A stretch of DNA of 64,000 nt from Ochotona curzoniae (lineage: Eukaryota; Chordata; Mammalia; Lagomorpha; Ochotonidae): NCBI RefSeq assembly GCF_017591425.1, contig NW_024466607.1, positions 8,626,501 through 8,690,500 on the forward strand, written 5' to 3'. The translations under genes and the position numbers were made by a program. The notes under the pieces are model-generated. The model had not been told where the DNA came from. It saw only the letters and a list, made by a program, of their open reading frames with translations, and made no database searches. Positions 53,091 through 63,524 of the stretch are shown piece after piece. Position 1 is the stretch's first letter. Each line of letters opens with the position of its first letter.

Positions 53091-53887
53091 ATCCTGATAG
53101 TTAAGTTGCAGCAACTCAGTCTCTCGTGTGCTACAGAACTGGATCCCACAGGCTGGGACCTGAGATGGATGCACCGTGTGAGGTCCTTCCTCTGGGCTTC
53201 AGTTGGCTGACCCCCAGCCCTGTCACTTCTCACAGTGTCCTCTCCGTGGGAAAAGGTGGTTACTCCACCCTCATAACCTTATCACCCCTCAAAAGAGGAA
53301 GGTTGAGGTCATGCCATGATGTGACATCTAACAGGCAGTTAAACAGTCGGGCTCCTCTGATGGCTGGCTGTCTCTTGGCGTGTCTCACTGGCCTATGGGA
53401 GAGGGACAGCATCTCCAGGCCTAGCAGACCATCAGGTAGGACAGGCACACAGGACTAAGTGCCCGTGGCTGCTCCTTTAAGGGAACATTTTCGTGGGCAG
53501 CCTCTCAGGGCCAACTGTCAGACAGGGACGGCCCTTCTTGTTGTCTCCAAGAACTGTCTCTGATCTCCCAAAAACTGGGGCTCGGCGAATCTGAGCAGAA
53601 CTCCACAGCACCCACACTGCATCCCTCGCCACTGCCCATCTCCTAGGCACATCTGAGCAGGACTCTACAGCACCCACGCTGCATCCCTCACTACCACCCA
53701 TCTTCTCCAGCCTGGAGAGGAGGTGCATGGCTCCACAGGGCAGAAAATGCCTTGCAGAAAATTCTTAGACATGGAGAGGACAGCTCTGCTTGTCCCATCA
53801 CTGTCCACAGCCAAGGGGGTTGTGTCCTTCCTTTTAGGTCAGATGTGAGGGCACCTGCAAAGAACTGCAATAGAAACTGAGCTTGCT
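53091..53887. other. Noncoding DNA with a 62-bp tandem duplication
   Basis: No gene supported. The only structure is the tandem pair at 53585-53708. Confidence 0.45.
53585..53708 (+). repeat. About 62-bp unit, two tandem copies
   Basis: Both units contain ATCTGAGCAG, CACAGCACCCAC or ACAGCACCCACGC, CTGCATCCCTC and CCCATCT in the same order and spacing, with several substitutions between them. Confidence 0.88.
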
Positions 53888-54053
53888 GGCCTGTGCCGTG
53901 GTATAGTAGGTTAAGCCTCTGCCTGTAGTCCTAGCGTCCCACATGGTGCTGCTTCACATCTTGGAAGAAGCACCTGGTTCCCTCCTGGCCCTGACCTGGA
54001 TTTTGGCACCAAACCAAACGACCTGACAATGGAGAAACTCCTCTCCCTTAGGA
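53888..54053 (+). mobile_element. CSINE, internally deleted
   Basis: Head GGCCTGTGCCGTGGTATAGT and AGGTTAAGCCTCTGCC, then CTAGCGTCCCACATGGTGCT, then a jump to GGAAGAAGCACCTGGTTCCC and CTCCTGGCCCTGACCTGGAT. The CATCCAGCTCCCT to GGGAGACCC part is missing. Confidence 0.72.
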
Positions 54054-54949
54054 TGTGGAGACAGGGGGAGGGCCAGGGCAGACTGTCCCACTGCCTTCCT
54101 GGGGCCCAGCAGCAGGCCTGGGTGTGGGAAGGGGCAGTGCTAAGTCTCAGTGAGATAATGACAGTTGGATTTAGACCACCGGAGTTTTTATATACTTTTC
54201 TCGTTCCTGATCATGGCCAATGCTGACCAGGGAGCAGGTAAGAAGGACACCAGCAAAGGAAGAGAAATGAAGCTGGTGTTGACTGCTGGCAGAGGGCATA
54301 CGAACTACACCCTGGGGCACGCATGCGAACCTTCCTTGAACAGTGAAGGAACAGGCAGTGCTTGGGATCTTGCATTTTACTCAACAACATTCTGTAAACA
54401 ACACTACAAGCCTCCTCATCAGGACATAATTGAGTAATTTATGTAGTTCCCTAAGAAAAATTGAGTATTTGGAAAGATCAACTTTTTTGGTCTAGAAACT
54501 CAATCTCAAATTAGTAGTCATCATATTAAACTTTGATAGAAATCGTAAGTAAACTGTGGATATTGGTTTCCATCATTTTAACATATTCTGAAGTTTCTAG
54601 CTGCTTCAATTACAAGTGAACCATAAATAAGAGGTAAAGAGAAAAATTATAATTATTTAGAAGTGTTATATTTAAATAGATCTATATTTCCCAAGAGTGT
54701 GAAAGGAAAAAAAATAACTGAAACTAATTAGGAGGATTCGGTTTAAATAGAAGACAATTTTATCCAAGTGCATGAATTTCCTATATAAGCAACTAGTAAC
54801 ATCAAAAAAGATCCTATTCCTACAGGGACAGAAAACAATAAAATATAAGAAGAAAATATTAAAATCTTCAAAGTTAACACTTACCAAAACTTTTATTAAA
54901 AAAGATTTATTATATTTTCAAAGATACTTGGCATATTTTGTTGAAAAAA
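54054..54949. other. AT-rich noncoding DNA
   Basis: 54440-54900 is very AT-rich, with homeodomain-like cores (GAAACTAATTAGGAGG, TTATAATTATTTAGAAG). It may be old L1-derived or conserved noncoding DNA. No gene. Confidence 0.4.
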
Positions 54950-57390
54950 AGAGTGAAGAGCTGTGTTACTTGATAAACATAATTAATCCACTAGTAATGT
55001 GCCATGCCAACCAAGCATATGAAAATGTGTGCAACATAATTTATCCTTAGTGAAATGCAAATTGAAAGACTTCACACCTGTTAGGAGAGCAACAATTCAG
55101 CACACTGACAATGCCCAAGGCTGGTGAGGATGTGGGACAGGAGGAACTCGCAGGTGCTCTTGGTGGGAATGAAAAATGGCGCAGCCCTTTGAAAGACAGT
55201 CTGACCATTTCTAGCAAAGATAAATGTAGTGGTACTCCTTAAGCCAGTGCAGCTGAACTCAGTGATTTACCCTGATTGCCTGAGGACTTCTGCACACAAA
55301 CACTGGTACACAAATGTCTACAGCCGCCCCATCCTAACTGCCAAATCTTAGGAGCAACCAAGACATTCTTCAATCAGAGAACGGAGGGATAAACGGTGGC
55401 TTATCCAGACAACGGAATAGTACTTGATAATAACAAGAAATGAGTTTCCAATGCATGAAAGGCAAGGAGCGGTGTGTTAAATGCTTAAATGCAACTTGCT
55501 AAGGGAAGCAGCCAGTCTGAAAGGGCCGTGTGTTGTGTCACTGCAGCTCTGTGCCATTCTGGAGGGAGGCAGGGCTGCAGGTCATGCAGATCAGGGAGTG
55601 TTTGCATAGACCAAGCCTGCATGTGTGGTGATGCTCTTCGGTAGGACACCGCAGTGTCAGATAAAACCCACATTACAACACAGAGAGTGGATCTTCACGT
55701 ATTAAAACAAAAAAATAAATAGGTAGAGAGAGCTCAAGTGCTGAGCAGACTATAATCGGAGAGTTGAAACATATTATAAATATATGAAACAGCCATGCTG
55801 TAGGGGATGGAGGAAAAAGGTGCCGACCTCAGTAACTTCAGAAACACATACAGAAAACTTAAAGGCAAGGGGAAGTCGACAAAAGCACCATGTACTTGTC
55901 AGTAAAGCTGTTTCCCAGAACGAACTATGTGATACTGGATTGGAGCTGGACTCCTCAGTATGAACTCCCACTTAGCTTAATGCAGTTTGAGAGGTTACAT
56001 GTAGACCTGTGTGAACATAGACTGACGAACGAGGCAGGTTACAGGCCAGGACACGGGTTCAGATATGAAAGTATTTTCAGCACACTTCCCTGCAGTGACA
56101 CTCCAGCAGCACCCACTGGTTGGCGTCTAACACTGTGCAATCAAAGGAAGCAGGAGTGACTAGAGAAGTGCCAAATTCTAGGGCTGTGGCAGGAAGTAAG
56201 TGACCACGAGCTTAGATCCTGGAATGCCAGGCAGTAATGGCAATGCTACAACTAACACCAAAACCAAGCTCTAAAATGATGGGAGTGCTTAAAGGACACA
56301 GGGCCTGGGGGATCTCCCGATGGCCAATGATTTGAAGAACACAGTGGTTGTGTAGCCCTGGATTCCAACCTAAAATACAAAACCAACACTGCCAAGTCCA
56401 TATTGAGAAACACATAAATCGGTGAGAGGGAGGAGGAATTCCACCAATCTCCCACATACAGAAGAATTTTAAATAATTCAGGTAGATGTTCTGTCCTCAG
56501 AGAGATACAGGATGACATCCTTCCGTTCTGAGAGAGCCCCATCGTGCTTTCCTTCCTAAGGGCAGGGTGGGCAGACAAGCTGAACATGCCCTCAGCCTGG
56601 TGGCCAAGGCCAACATCACCAGGGATATTTCCTGTTGCTGGCAGGTGCCCTGACAGGGTGTGCTGAACACATCTCTGGTGTCCCTCACTGAAATATGTGA
56701 CTCCAGCTGGCTCATGAAGCAAACATCAGACAGATCTCAATTACAGGACAAGTTTGTGCCATATCTGACCCAGGTCCTCCTCAGAGCCAAGGTTATCAAC
56801 AGCAAGGTGACCCTGGGAAACTGTCACAGGCATGGTGAGCTGAGGAGACAAAAAATCTAAATGGAATGCGGTGGTGTCCTGCAGCAGAACAAGAGCATTT
56901 GGTGGAAACTGAGAAAATCTGAACGAGGTACAGATGTGGCTAATAAATATGCTTTGCAAGTAGACATTGGTTCATTAGCAGTGGGCATCTGGCCTACTTC
57001 TTAATATGCCCATATCACAGTGCCTGAATGTGATGCCCAGTCTTGGCTCTTGATTCCGAGTTCCTACTAATAAAAACAATGGGAGGTGGTGGTGATGGCT
57101 CCAGGAAGTGGGCTCCTGCCTCACACCGGGAGATGCGGACGACTTCCTAGCTCCAGGTTTCGGCCCACAGCTGAAGTGGCTAGTGAACCAACAGCTGGCA
57201 GTATTCTCTCTTTGCCTCACTAATTCATAACTAAATTTAAAAATCTTGTTTAATTATTATAACAAATACGCAGTAGTTGTAAATAATGTAAGCTGTTAAT
57301 AAGAGGGAAAATGGGACAAGGGGTGTGCAGGCACTTTGCATTGTCTTGTAAATATTCTATAAAACTATTTTAAAGTTACAAGTTTGTTCA
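54950..57390 (+). mobile_element. Ancient L1 (L1ME/HAL1-type) 3' region, SINE-interrupted
   Basis: Forward landmarks: AGTGAAATGCAAATTGAAAG, CTTCACACCTGTTAGGAGAG, GGCTGGTGAGGATGTGGGAC, CAACCAAGACATTCTTCAAT, then a long 3' UTR with AAACATCAGACAGATCTCAA, GAGACAAAAAATCTAAATGG and TAATGTAAGCTGTTAATAAG, ending TATTCTATAAAACTATTTTA. This is the order of old L1 ORF2 end plus long 3' UTR. A SINE interrupts it at 56983. Parts of 55700-56500 are too diverged to assign firmly. Confidence 0.65.
56983..57240 (+). mobile_element. CSINE, older subfamily, inside L1
   Basis: GTGGGCATCTGGCCTACTTC, GAATGTGATGCCCAGTCTTG, CCGAGTTCCTACTAATAAAA, CACACCGGGAGATGCGGACG and AGTGAACCAACAGCTGGCAG. Diverged but in the right order. 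Confidence 0.75.
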
Positions 57391-57404
57391 AAAATATAAT
57401 GTTC

Positions 57405-57690
57405 CATGAATTGGTGTGGTGGTATAGGGGAATAATCTACTGTGGCACCCAGCTACTCCACTTCTGATATAGCTCCCTGTTAATGGCCTGAAAACGCAGC
57501 AGAGCATGGCTGATGTCCTTGGGCCCCACACCATGTGGGACAGGCAGCTCCTGGCTCCCAGGTTTGGGCCGGCCCACCTCTGGCTGTTGCAGTCTTTTAG
57601 GGAGTGAACTAGCTGATGGAAGATTTTCTGCCTCTCTCTTTCTGTAACCCTGATTTTCAAGTAAAATAAATACTTAAAAAAATACACTCT
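57405..57690 (+). mobile_element. CSINE, diverged
   Basis: Head GAATTGGTGTGGTGGTATAG, CTACTCCACTTCTGATATAG, CTCCCTGTTAATGGCCTGAA, CATGTGGGACAGGCAGCTCC, GGGAGTGAACTAGCTGATGG and the tail AAGTAAAATAAATACTTAAA. The CATATGGG block near the head is deleted. Confidence 0.88.
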
Positions 57691-59782
57691 TCCTTAGCCA
57701 ATTTATTTTAATGTGATTCAAAAATCCCTGTTTTTTTTTTTTTTCCCAAAATGAAAACTGGTTCACAAAGCAATGTGGGCTGCTTTTGTCAGTTTTAGTA
57801 AAGCCCAGAGAGGGAGTGAATTGCTCTGATATTAAAACACATATGTGCTACCATAAAACGCTGGTTCTCATGTACCACCGGTCTGATGGAATGGAAAGCT
57901 TGACGCAGAAACTGACCCCAGAAAGCGTACAAATATGACCTCTATCAAAGTGGCCTCTCTCGGCCTGAGCGCGGGAAAGGAGAGCTGCGTTGGAGGCGTA
58001 TCAGGCACGGCTGCACAGGACACTCCCTGTTTTATTTTCCAACTTGAGCTCAGGTGCAGAGGTGGTGGTATCATTCCTCAGCTCCTGGCTGGGTCTCTTC
58101 TCCATGTGGAACTCCTCCTGATCCTATTTCATCTCCCTGCAGTGTTCATCCTCGCCTTCCCTCCCATGCTGACACTCAACCCAGTGAGTTTTGCTCATGT
58201 GTTAGAAATACAAGCGCTTTTGAAAAAAAAAGAAAAAGACAGATTGCGTTGCTTTAGCTACAAATTTTCAACTTACATAAACGACTATCCCAATAGATCT
58301 AATTGCATTCCCCCCACAACATGTGCACTTAAAAACGGATCCATATTGCCGTGCCTGCTTCTAGTGCTCTGAACTGTGTAGTGTTCTGTAGAGCATGTCT
58401 GTCTCATTCACTACTCCATTCCTCTGGTGTTGAACACATAGGTTGCCTTAGCCCTTCCAGCCCCCAAATTGATGGCAGAACCTCCTCATTCAAGTTTTTC
58501 AGGCAAGCCTGACTCACCAGGGTCAACAATCAGCCTCCCACCCCCACGCATGCTTACATCCGAGCCAGACACACGCCAGGCGCCTCTCACCGACACTTCA
58601 CCCCATTTTCTCAGGCTTGCCCCTACAGCGGGTGAGTAGTGACATCGCAAGGATGAGGTGTTCTAATTTAATTACTGAAACTCTTGGGGTCTTATGCCCT
58701 CCTCTCGTTCTCCATTCTCCTCACCCCTTCAATGGATAACCCATCCCCATCTCTTGCTCCTTGTTCCTCTGGAATTCCTGCCGTTTTCTCATTGGTTACC
58801 AGCAGTCCCTTGCAGAGACCCGAGTAGCTCCAAAGGTGACTGCTGTCATTTTGCCTTGCTGTGGTTTGTTCAGGGACACTACAGTTCCCCAAGGTGCCCC
58901 TCCTTCACCTCACTCTGTGAAAGGATCCCTGCCCCCTCCCACGTAGGGGACAACCCAGTTTCTGCGCCCATTCTCCCAGCTCCTGTTTAAGGGGCGCTCT
59001 CTGCATTGTTGGTTTGACAGATCCACCCACCATCTCTGAGGCTATCTTTGGAAACAGCAGTTCCACGCTAATGTGACATCTTACCTAGAGCCAGAAGACA
59101 GTGTGCCACATGCCAATTTTAGAGGGAAAAATGGGAAAAAAACATTTAAGTACTTTTTATATGTGTATATTGAAAGTATATTAAAGTGTTTTTTAGGGAA
59201 AACATATAATTATTGTGTTTGCCACATCCAGCAGCTGAAAACGGCTCTTCTTGTTTTCTCCAAGTCCTTATCATTTTCTTGGTTGGTGGCAGACCAAATT
59301 ACTACTCAGCAGCCCTTGTGTGATGCCTATAACATTAAACAGAGCCCAGTGTCACAGCAACAGCTCCACTGCCTTTGCACCTCAGGCTGTGCAAGTGACA
59401 GATTTAAATCGGAATGGTTAAGGCACTATCCACGCTGCATCCTCTATGGGTTGAGCATCCTATGGCTCTTTATTTTGGTAAAGAAATCTACTGATGAGAA
59501 GTGAATCTCATATCTTCCTGGTGATTCCGCTCTTCCCCCATCTCCCACCCCGCATTTGATCAGAATCTTGGGGGTGGAAGGTGGCGTTCAGCCCTCCATG
59601 TTTTCCGAAACCATAGGTGATTTTAAGCACTGCCAAGGAAAAGAACAACAAGTCGGGCTACCGATTTCTAAGCGGCGCTGAATGCTGCACGGCCTGGCAA
59701 GTGACAAAGGATTCTGTTTCCTTCCCCCACGCGCACAGGCTCTGACTCTGCCGGAATGGCATACAGCCTGGGTGCTGGGAGT
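57691..59782. other. Noncoding DNA with a conserved-looking block
   Basis: No gene supported. 59073-59480 is repeat-free and includes CATATAATTATTGTGTTTGC, CATCCAGCAGCTGAAAACGG and AGATTTAAATCGGAATGG; its 143-codon frame has no recognisable domain. Confidence 0.42.
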
Positions 59783-60108
59783 CTTTTTTTTTTTTTAAGA
59801 TTTATTTATTTTTATTGGGAAGACAGATGTACAGAGAGAAGGAGATACAGATAAAAAGATCTTCCATCCGCTGGTTCACTCCCCAAGTGGCCGCAACAGC
59901 CAGAGTTGAGTTGACCCGAAGTCAGGAGCATCTTCTGGGTCTCCTCTAGGGCCCAAGTGCTTGACCCATCTTCTGTTGTTTTCCAAGGCCACAGGCAAGG
60001 AACTGAACAGGCAGTGGAGCAGCCGAGACACAAACCGGTACCCGTATGGGATCCCAGTGCATGCAAGGCAAGGACTTTAGCCTCCTGGCTACTGGTCGGG
60101 TCTCCTAG
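59783..60108 (-). mobile_element. CSINE, antisense, full length
   Basis: TTAAGATTTATTTATTTTTA, AAAGATCTTCCATCCGCTGG, TCTTCTGGGTCTCCTCTAGG, CAGTGGAGCAGCCGAGACAC, CCCGTATGGGATCCCAGTGC and the reversed head CTACTGGTCGGG. Confidence 0.94.
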
Positions 60109-60631
60109 AGACTCTAAAAAGTGGCAGAATGTAAGGACTTCTGCTTTTGAGAGCTGGGGCAGCAGCCAGCTCTCCAACATAGTGGCCGCACCCACCAAGG
60201 CCTTGCTTCATGGGTACACCTTCTCCCCAGCAATCTGCATTCGGACACCAGGCCGTCCTTGCTGCCCCAGGGCACCACTCTCACAGGTCATGCTACTACC
60301 GAGATTTCCTCATGGGCAGCTAAGCTCAGCACTGAGATGACCCGGTTCTTTCTTTCCCCAAGCCCTCTGCAAGGAGACCCATAAAAACCTTCTCTGCAAG
60401 GCTGGTGTTGTGGCAAAGTGGGTTAAGCTTCAGTCTGCAACACCAGCAATTCATACAGGCCAGCTTAAGTCCCAGCTGCTCCATTTCCCATTCAGCTCCC
60501 TGCTGAACGTACATGGGAAAGTGGCAGAGAATGGCCTGAGGACTTGGGTCTCTGCAGTCACATGGAAAATCCAAAAGTTCCTGGCTTCGCTGTGGCCATT
60601 GGAGAATAAACCAGAAGAAAATTTCTGTGAT

Positions 60632-60945
60632 GGCCCAGCACAATGCCTCAATTGTTTAATCCTCCACTTCCAAGTGCAGGCATCCCATATGAGTGCCACT
60701 GCTCATTTCCAACTGCTCCATTTCCCATCCAGCTCCTTGCTTGTGTCCTGGGGAAGTAACAAGAATGGCCCAAAGCCGTGGGATCTTGCATTCATGTGGG
60801 AGACTGGAAGAAACTCCTGGCTTCAAACAGGCTCAGCTCTAACAGTGGTGACCATCTGGGCAGTGAATCAGCAGATGGAAGATGTTTCTGTCTCTCCTTA
60901 TCTCTCTGTAAATTAGCCTTTCCAAAATTAACCTTTAAAAAAAAA
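60632..60945 (+). mobile_element. CSINE, second-generation insertion
   Basis: Head GGCCCAGCACAATGCCTCAA, CAGGCATCCCATATGAGTGC, CATCCAGCTCCTTGCTTGTG, ATGTGGGAGACTGGAAGAAA, TCAGCAGATGGAAGATGTTT and an A-tail at 60936-60945. Confidence 0.92.
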
Positions 60946-61231
60946 GATTTATTTTATTTTTTAGATTGGAAAGGCAGATAAATATAGAGAAAGAAAGATC
61001 TTCTGTCTGCTGGTTCACTCCCCAAGCAATTGCAATGGCTGAAACTGAGCCAATCCAAAGCCAGGAGCCCGGAGCCTCTTCCAGGTCTCCCATGCAGTGC
61101 AGGGTCCCAAGGCTTTGGGCCATCCTCGACTGCTTTTCCAGGCCACAGGCAGGGTGCTGGAGGAGAAGTGGGGCAGCCAGGACACAAACCAGTGCCCGTA
61201 AAGATTTAACCATAGGCTATTGCACCAGGCC
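60946..61231 (-). mobile_element. CSINE, antisense, in the A-tail of the previous copy
   Basis: GATTTATTTTATTTTTTAGA, AAGATCTTCTGTCTGCTGGT, CTTCCAGGTCTCCCATGCAG, GGGCCATCCTCGACTGCTTT and TTGCACCAGGCC. Flanking A-rich pieces (60936-60945 and 61232-61250) look like one A-tail split by this insertion. Confidence 0.92.
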
Positions 61232-61554
61232 CTTAAAACAAAACAAAACAACTCTGTGTTTCCCTCTCTTGGTGTAGCTCTTTCAAACAAACAAATAAAT
61301 CTTTAGGCAAACATATAAAAGCTCTTGTTGAATTTCTGTTTTAGAGTTGCCTTACTGGGAAGCCCAGCCTGAGACACTGAACTTCATTCAAGTGAAAATT
61401 TTCTGTTCTTTGATAGACATGGTTCAGAAAGTGAAAAGGCAAGTCTGACAGGTGGAATCTATCCACCAAACCTCTGGTATTCATTACACATAAAGAACTC
61501 TTACTGCTGAGCAACAGAAAATCAAAACAGTGTTAAAATGGTAGGTTTGTTGGA

Positions 61555-61846
61555 AATATTGATATATTTGAAAAAGACAGAAAGAGATCTTCTAACCGCT
61601 GATTCAGTCCCCGTAGGCTGCATCCAGACCAAAGCCAGGAGCCCAACATTCCCATGTCTTCCCTCTGGGTTCCAGATATTCAAGCATCTGGACCTTGCTG
61701 CACTGCTGTCCCAGGTGCAGCAGCAGAGAGCTGAACTGCTGATGGAAGAGCCAGCACTTGAACTGGTGCTCCAATATGGGATGCTGCTCATTGCTGCAGA
61801 CATTGGCTCTACCCGCTATGTCTCAGTCCTGGCCCCTTTAAGCAGT
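61555..61846 (-). mobile_element. CSINE, antisense, older subfamily
   Basis: ATATATTTGAAAAAGACAGA, AGATCTTCTAACCGCTGATT, TGTCCCAGGTGCAGCAGCAG, CTCCAATATGGGATGCTGCT and CTATGTCTCAGTCCTGGCCC. Its 5' end is part of the left arm of an inverted duplication. Confidence 0.85.
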
Positions 61847-61900
61847 TAAAAGTTTTGAACAGGTACTTTATAAAAGGTTTATAGGTGTGGCCAAGGAGCC
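61785..61900 (+). repeat. Left arm of an inverted duplication
   Basis: Contains the reversed SINE head (ACCCGCTATGTCTCAGTCCT, GGCCCC) followed by TTAAAAGTTTTGAAC and a 34-base segment at 61857-61890. That 34-base segment is perfectly inverted at 62380-62413. Similarity continues through the SINE head, so the arm is about 115 bases. Confidence 0.9.
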
Positions 61901-62379
61901 ACCTGAAGGATGTCCCAGCAGCCAAAGCAGAAACCTTTGAGCAACAAAATAATGAACTAAATAATTAAACACTCAGCTAAAATATTTAACAAAATAGTTA
62001 AATAATTAAAAATTAAATATTTAACTGAAATATTTAGCTAAATAATTAAGTAGTTAATCTAATTAAGAGTTGGGTTATGACCCAAAGTAGAGAATATGCA
62101 TCCTTGAACTCACATTGGTATAATTAAATGAATAGGTAACTACATGGGAGGAGAACAAGCACATTTTCCAGAAAGAAGAATTCTAATTATTTTAGGGTGA
62201 TCTCCTCTAAGGCACTGAAGGGGAGCCCTGCTCTCCTTCTGTGGGGGATGGGGCATAGTGACTTAGGAGGAGTGCAGTAAGTGACTGCTCTGTGTGGTCT
62301 GGTTTGGAGAACTTCCTTCCTTGCTGGCGCTAAGACGATGAGTAATCCCACCCTTACCGGGTTTTCATGTGCTCCCTGA
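61891..62379. other. Spacer inside the inverted duplication
   Basis: About 490 bases. 61955-62065 is an AT-rich quasi-repeat of TAAATAATTAA and AATATTTAAC words. The rest has no gene, no transposase frame and no repeat that I recognise. Confidence 0.6.
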
Positions 62380-62480
62380 CCACACCTATAAACCTTTTAT
62401 AAAGTACCTGTTCGAAATTTTAACTACCTGGGGGCCGGCATTGTGGCATGGCAGGTAGAGCCAATATGTGCAGAATGAGA
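62371..62480 (-). repeat. Right arm of an inverted duplication
   Basis: The 34 bases at 62380-62413 are the exact reverse complement of 61857-61890. The match runs on, with mismatches, through GGGGCCGGCATTGTGGCATG and GCAGGTAGAGCCAATATGTG, which is the head of a SINE in forward orientation. Confidence 0.9.
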
Positions 62481-62487
62481 ACTGCAG
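62432..62487 (+). mobile_element. CSINE head only, about 55 bases
   Basis: GGGCCGGCATTGTGGCATGG and CAGGTAGAGCCAATATGTGC are the tRNA-like head; the rest of the SINE is absent. Because L1 and SINE insertions lose the 5' side, not the 3' side, a head without a body points to a later rearrangement. Confidence 0.78.
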
Positions 62488-62489
62488 CA

Positions 62490-63000
62490 AAGAAAGGAGG
62501 GAAAAGAGAAACTTAGAAACAGTAAGGTGCTCAAAGCCAGCCCAGCAGGGACTTGCCGTTCCGACAGCAGACACCCTCAATGGGCATGGAAGAGTAATCT
62601 TCCCTCCACGGACTCCTTCACAAACACATGTAGTCCCAGTTCTAACCACCAGGAAAGCCTGAGACAAATTGCAGCACACAGTATATCTTGCAAAACACGG
62701 GATGAGTGCTCAGAACTGTCCAGGTCATCACACAAGGGCGGTCTGAGAACCCACCAGCCAGGAGGAGTCCTGACTCACTGCAAGGGACTGTCGTAGATGG
62801 AATCCTGGGACAGAACAAGTCAGCTGGGTCAAAACTAAGCAAAGCAGAATAGCTGAGCGAGTTGGGAATACTGTGTTCACTGTCGGTTTGCTAATGACAG
62901 GCTAACCTGAGTGTGCGCTGTGTGAGGACTTCCTACTGTCCTCACTACTTTTCTGTAAGTCAAAAACAGTTCTGAAATTTAACAACAACAACAACAACAA
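62490..63000 (+). mobile_element. Ancient L1 (L1ME/HAL1-type) 3' end with (AAC)n tail
   Basis: AAAGCCTGAGACAAATTGCA, GAATCCTGGGACAGAACAAG, TCGGTTTGCTAATGACAGGC and CTTTTCTGTAAGTCAAAAAC follow the old L1 3' end (ACATCAGACAAACCCAAATTGAGG, GATCCTGGACCAGAAAAAGG, ACTTTTCTGTAAATCTAAAATT). The tail is now (AAC)7. Confidence 0.58.
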
Positions 63001-63004
63001 ATTG

Positions 63005-63225
63005 TTAAGAACATACAACATGCTCGTCCATCACTAGCCATCCAGGGGATTCAAATTAGAACGCAACGAAACGAACCCAGCAGACGAACAGCTTGAGAAG
63101 CTGTTCACAATAGAAGCTTCAGTCACAACAGGCTTCAGCAGGGGGATGGTGCCACAGAGCCCGCCACCCCGCACAAGGGAACCAAAATCACACAGCCACT
63201 GGGGAGAGCAGCTACATGGTTTGTC
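63005..63225 (+). mobile_element. Possible L1 ORF2 3' fragment
   Basis: TGCTCGTCCATCACTAGCCA then TCCAGGGGATTCAAATTAGA resembles the L1 run CTCAACATCACTAGCCATTAGGGAAATGCAAATCAAAA. The rest is too diverged to assign. Confidence 0.42.
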
Positions 63226-63492
63226 TCAAAAATATCTATTTTATTTACTTGAAAGATGGAGTGGACACTTTCTGTGTCCACAGAGGGAAAAAGATCTTTT
63301 CGTCCACTGGTTCACTCCCGAAATGGTCAGGAGCTCAGCATGAAATCTGGGTCTCCCACTTTCTGCTGCTTCACCAAGAACACTAGCAGGGAGCTGGATG
63401 AGCAGCAGAGCTGCTGAGACTCAAACCGGCAATCCAATATGGGATGCTGGCAATGCAAGCTGCAGCTTAACGTGCAATGCCAGTTCTAGTCC
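63226..63492 (-). mobile_element. CSINE, antisense
   Basis: CTATTTTATTTACTTGAAAG, AAGATCTTTTCGTCCACTGG, ATCTGGGTCTCCCACTTTCT, TAGCAGGGAGCTGGATGAGC and CAATCCAATATGGGATGCTG. Confidence 0.88.
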
Positions 63493-63524
63493 CAGTTTGA
63501 AAAATTTTAAATAAAGTTAAAAGT

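Larger units (their letters stand above)
60400..61304 (+). mobile_element. CSINE, outermost copy, split by two later SINEs
   Basis: 5' part 60400-60631: GGCTGGTGTTGTGGCAAAGT, CAGCTGCTCCATTTCCCATT, CACATGGAAAATCCAAAAGT. 3' part about 61251-61304: CTCTGTGTTTCCCTCTCTTG, TCTTTCAAACAAACAAATAA. The two parts join naturally at TTTCTGTG/CTCTGTG, so everything between was inserted later. Confidence 0.85.

Noticed and set aside
56252..56722. 156-codon minus-strand frame
   Set aside because: Lies antisense to an old L1 3' UTR-like region, so a chance frame in a relic.
61891..62379. DNA transposon carrying a transposase between the inverted repeats
   Set aside because: The 490-base spacer has no transposase-like frame, and the arms contain SINE heads, which fits an inverted duplication better than original terminal repeats.
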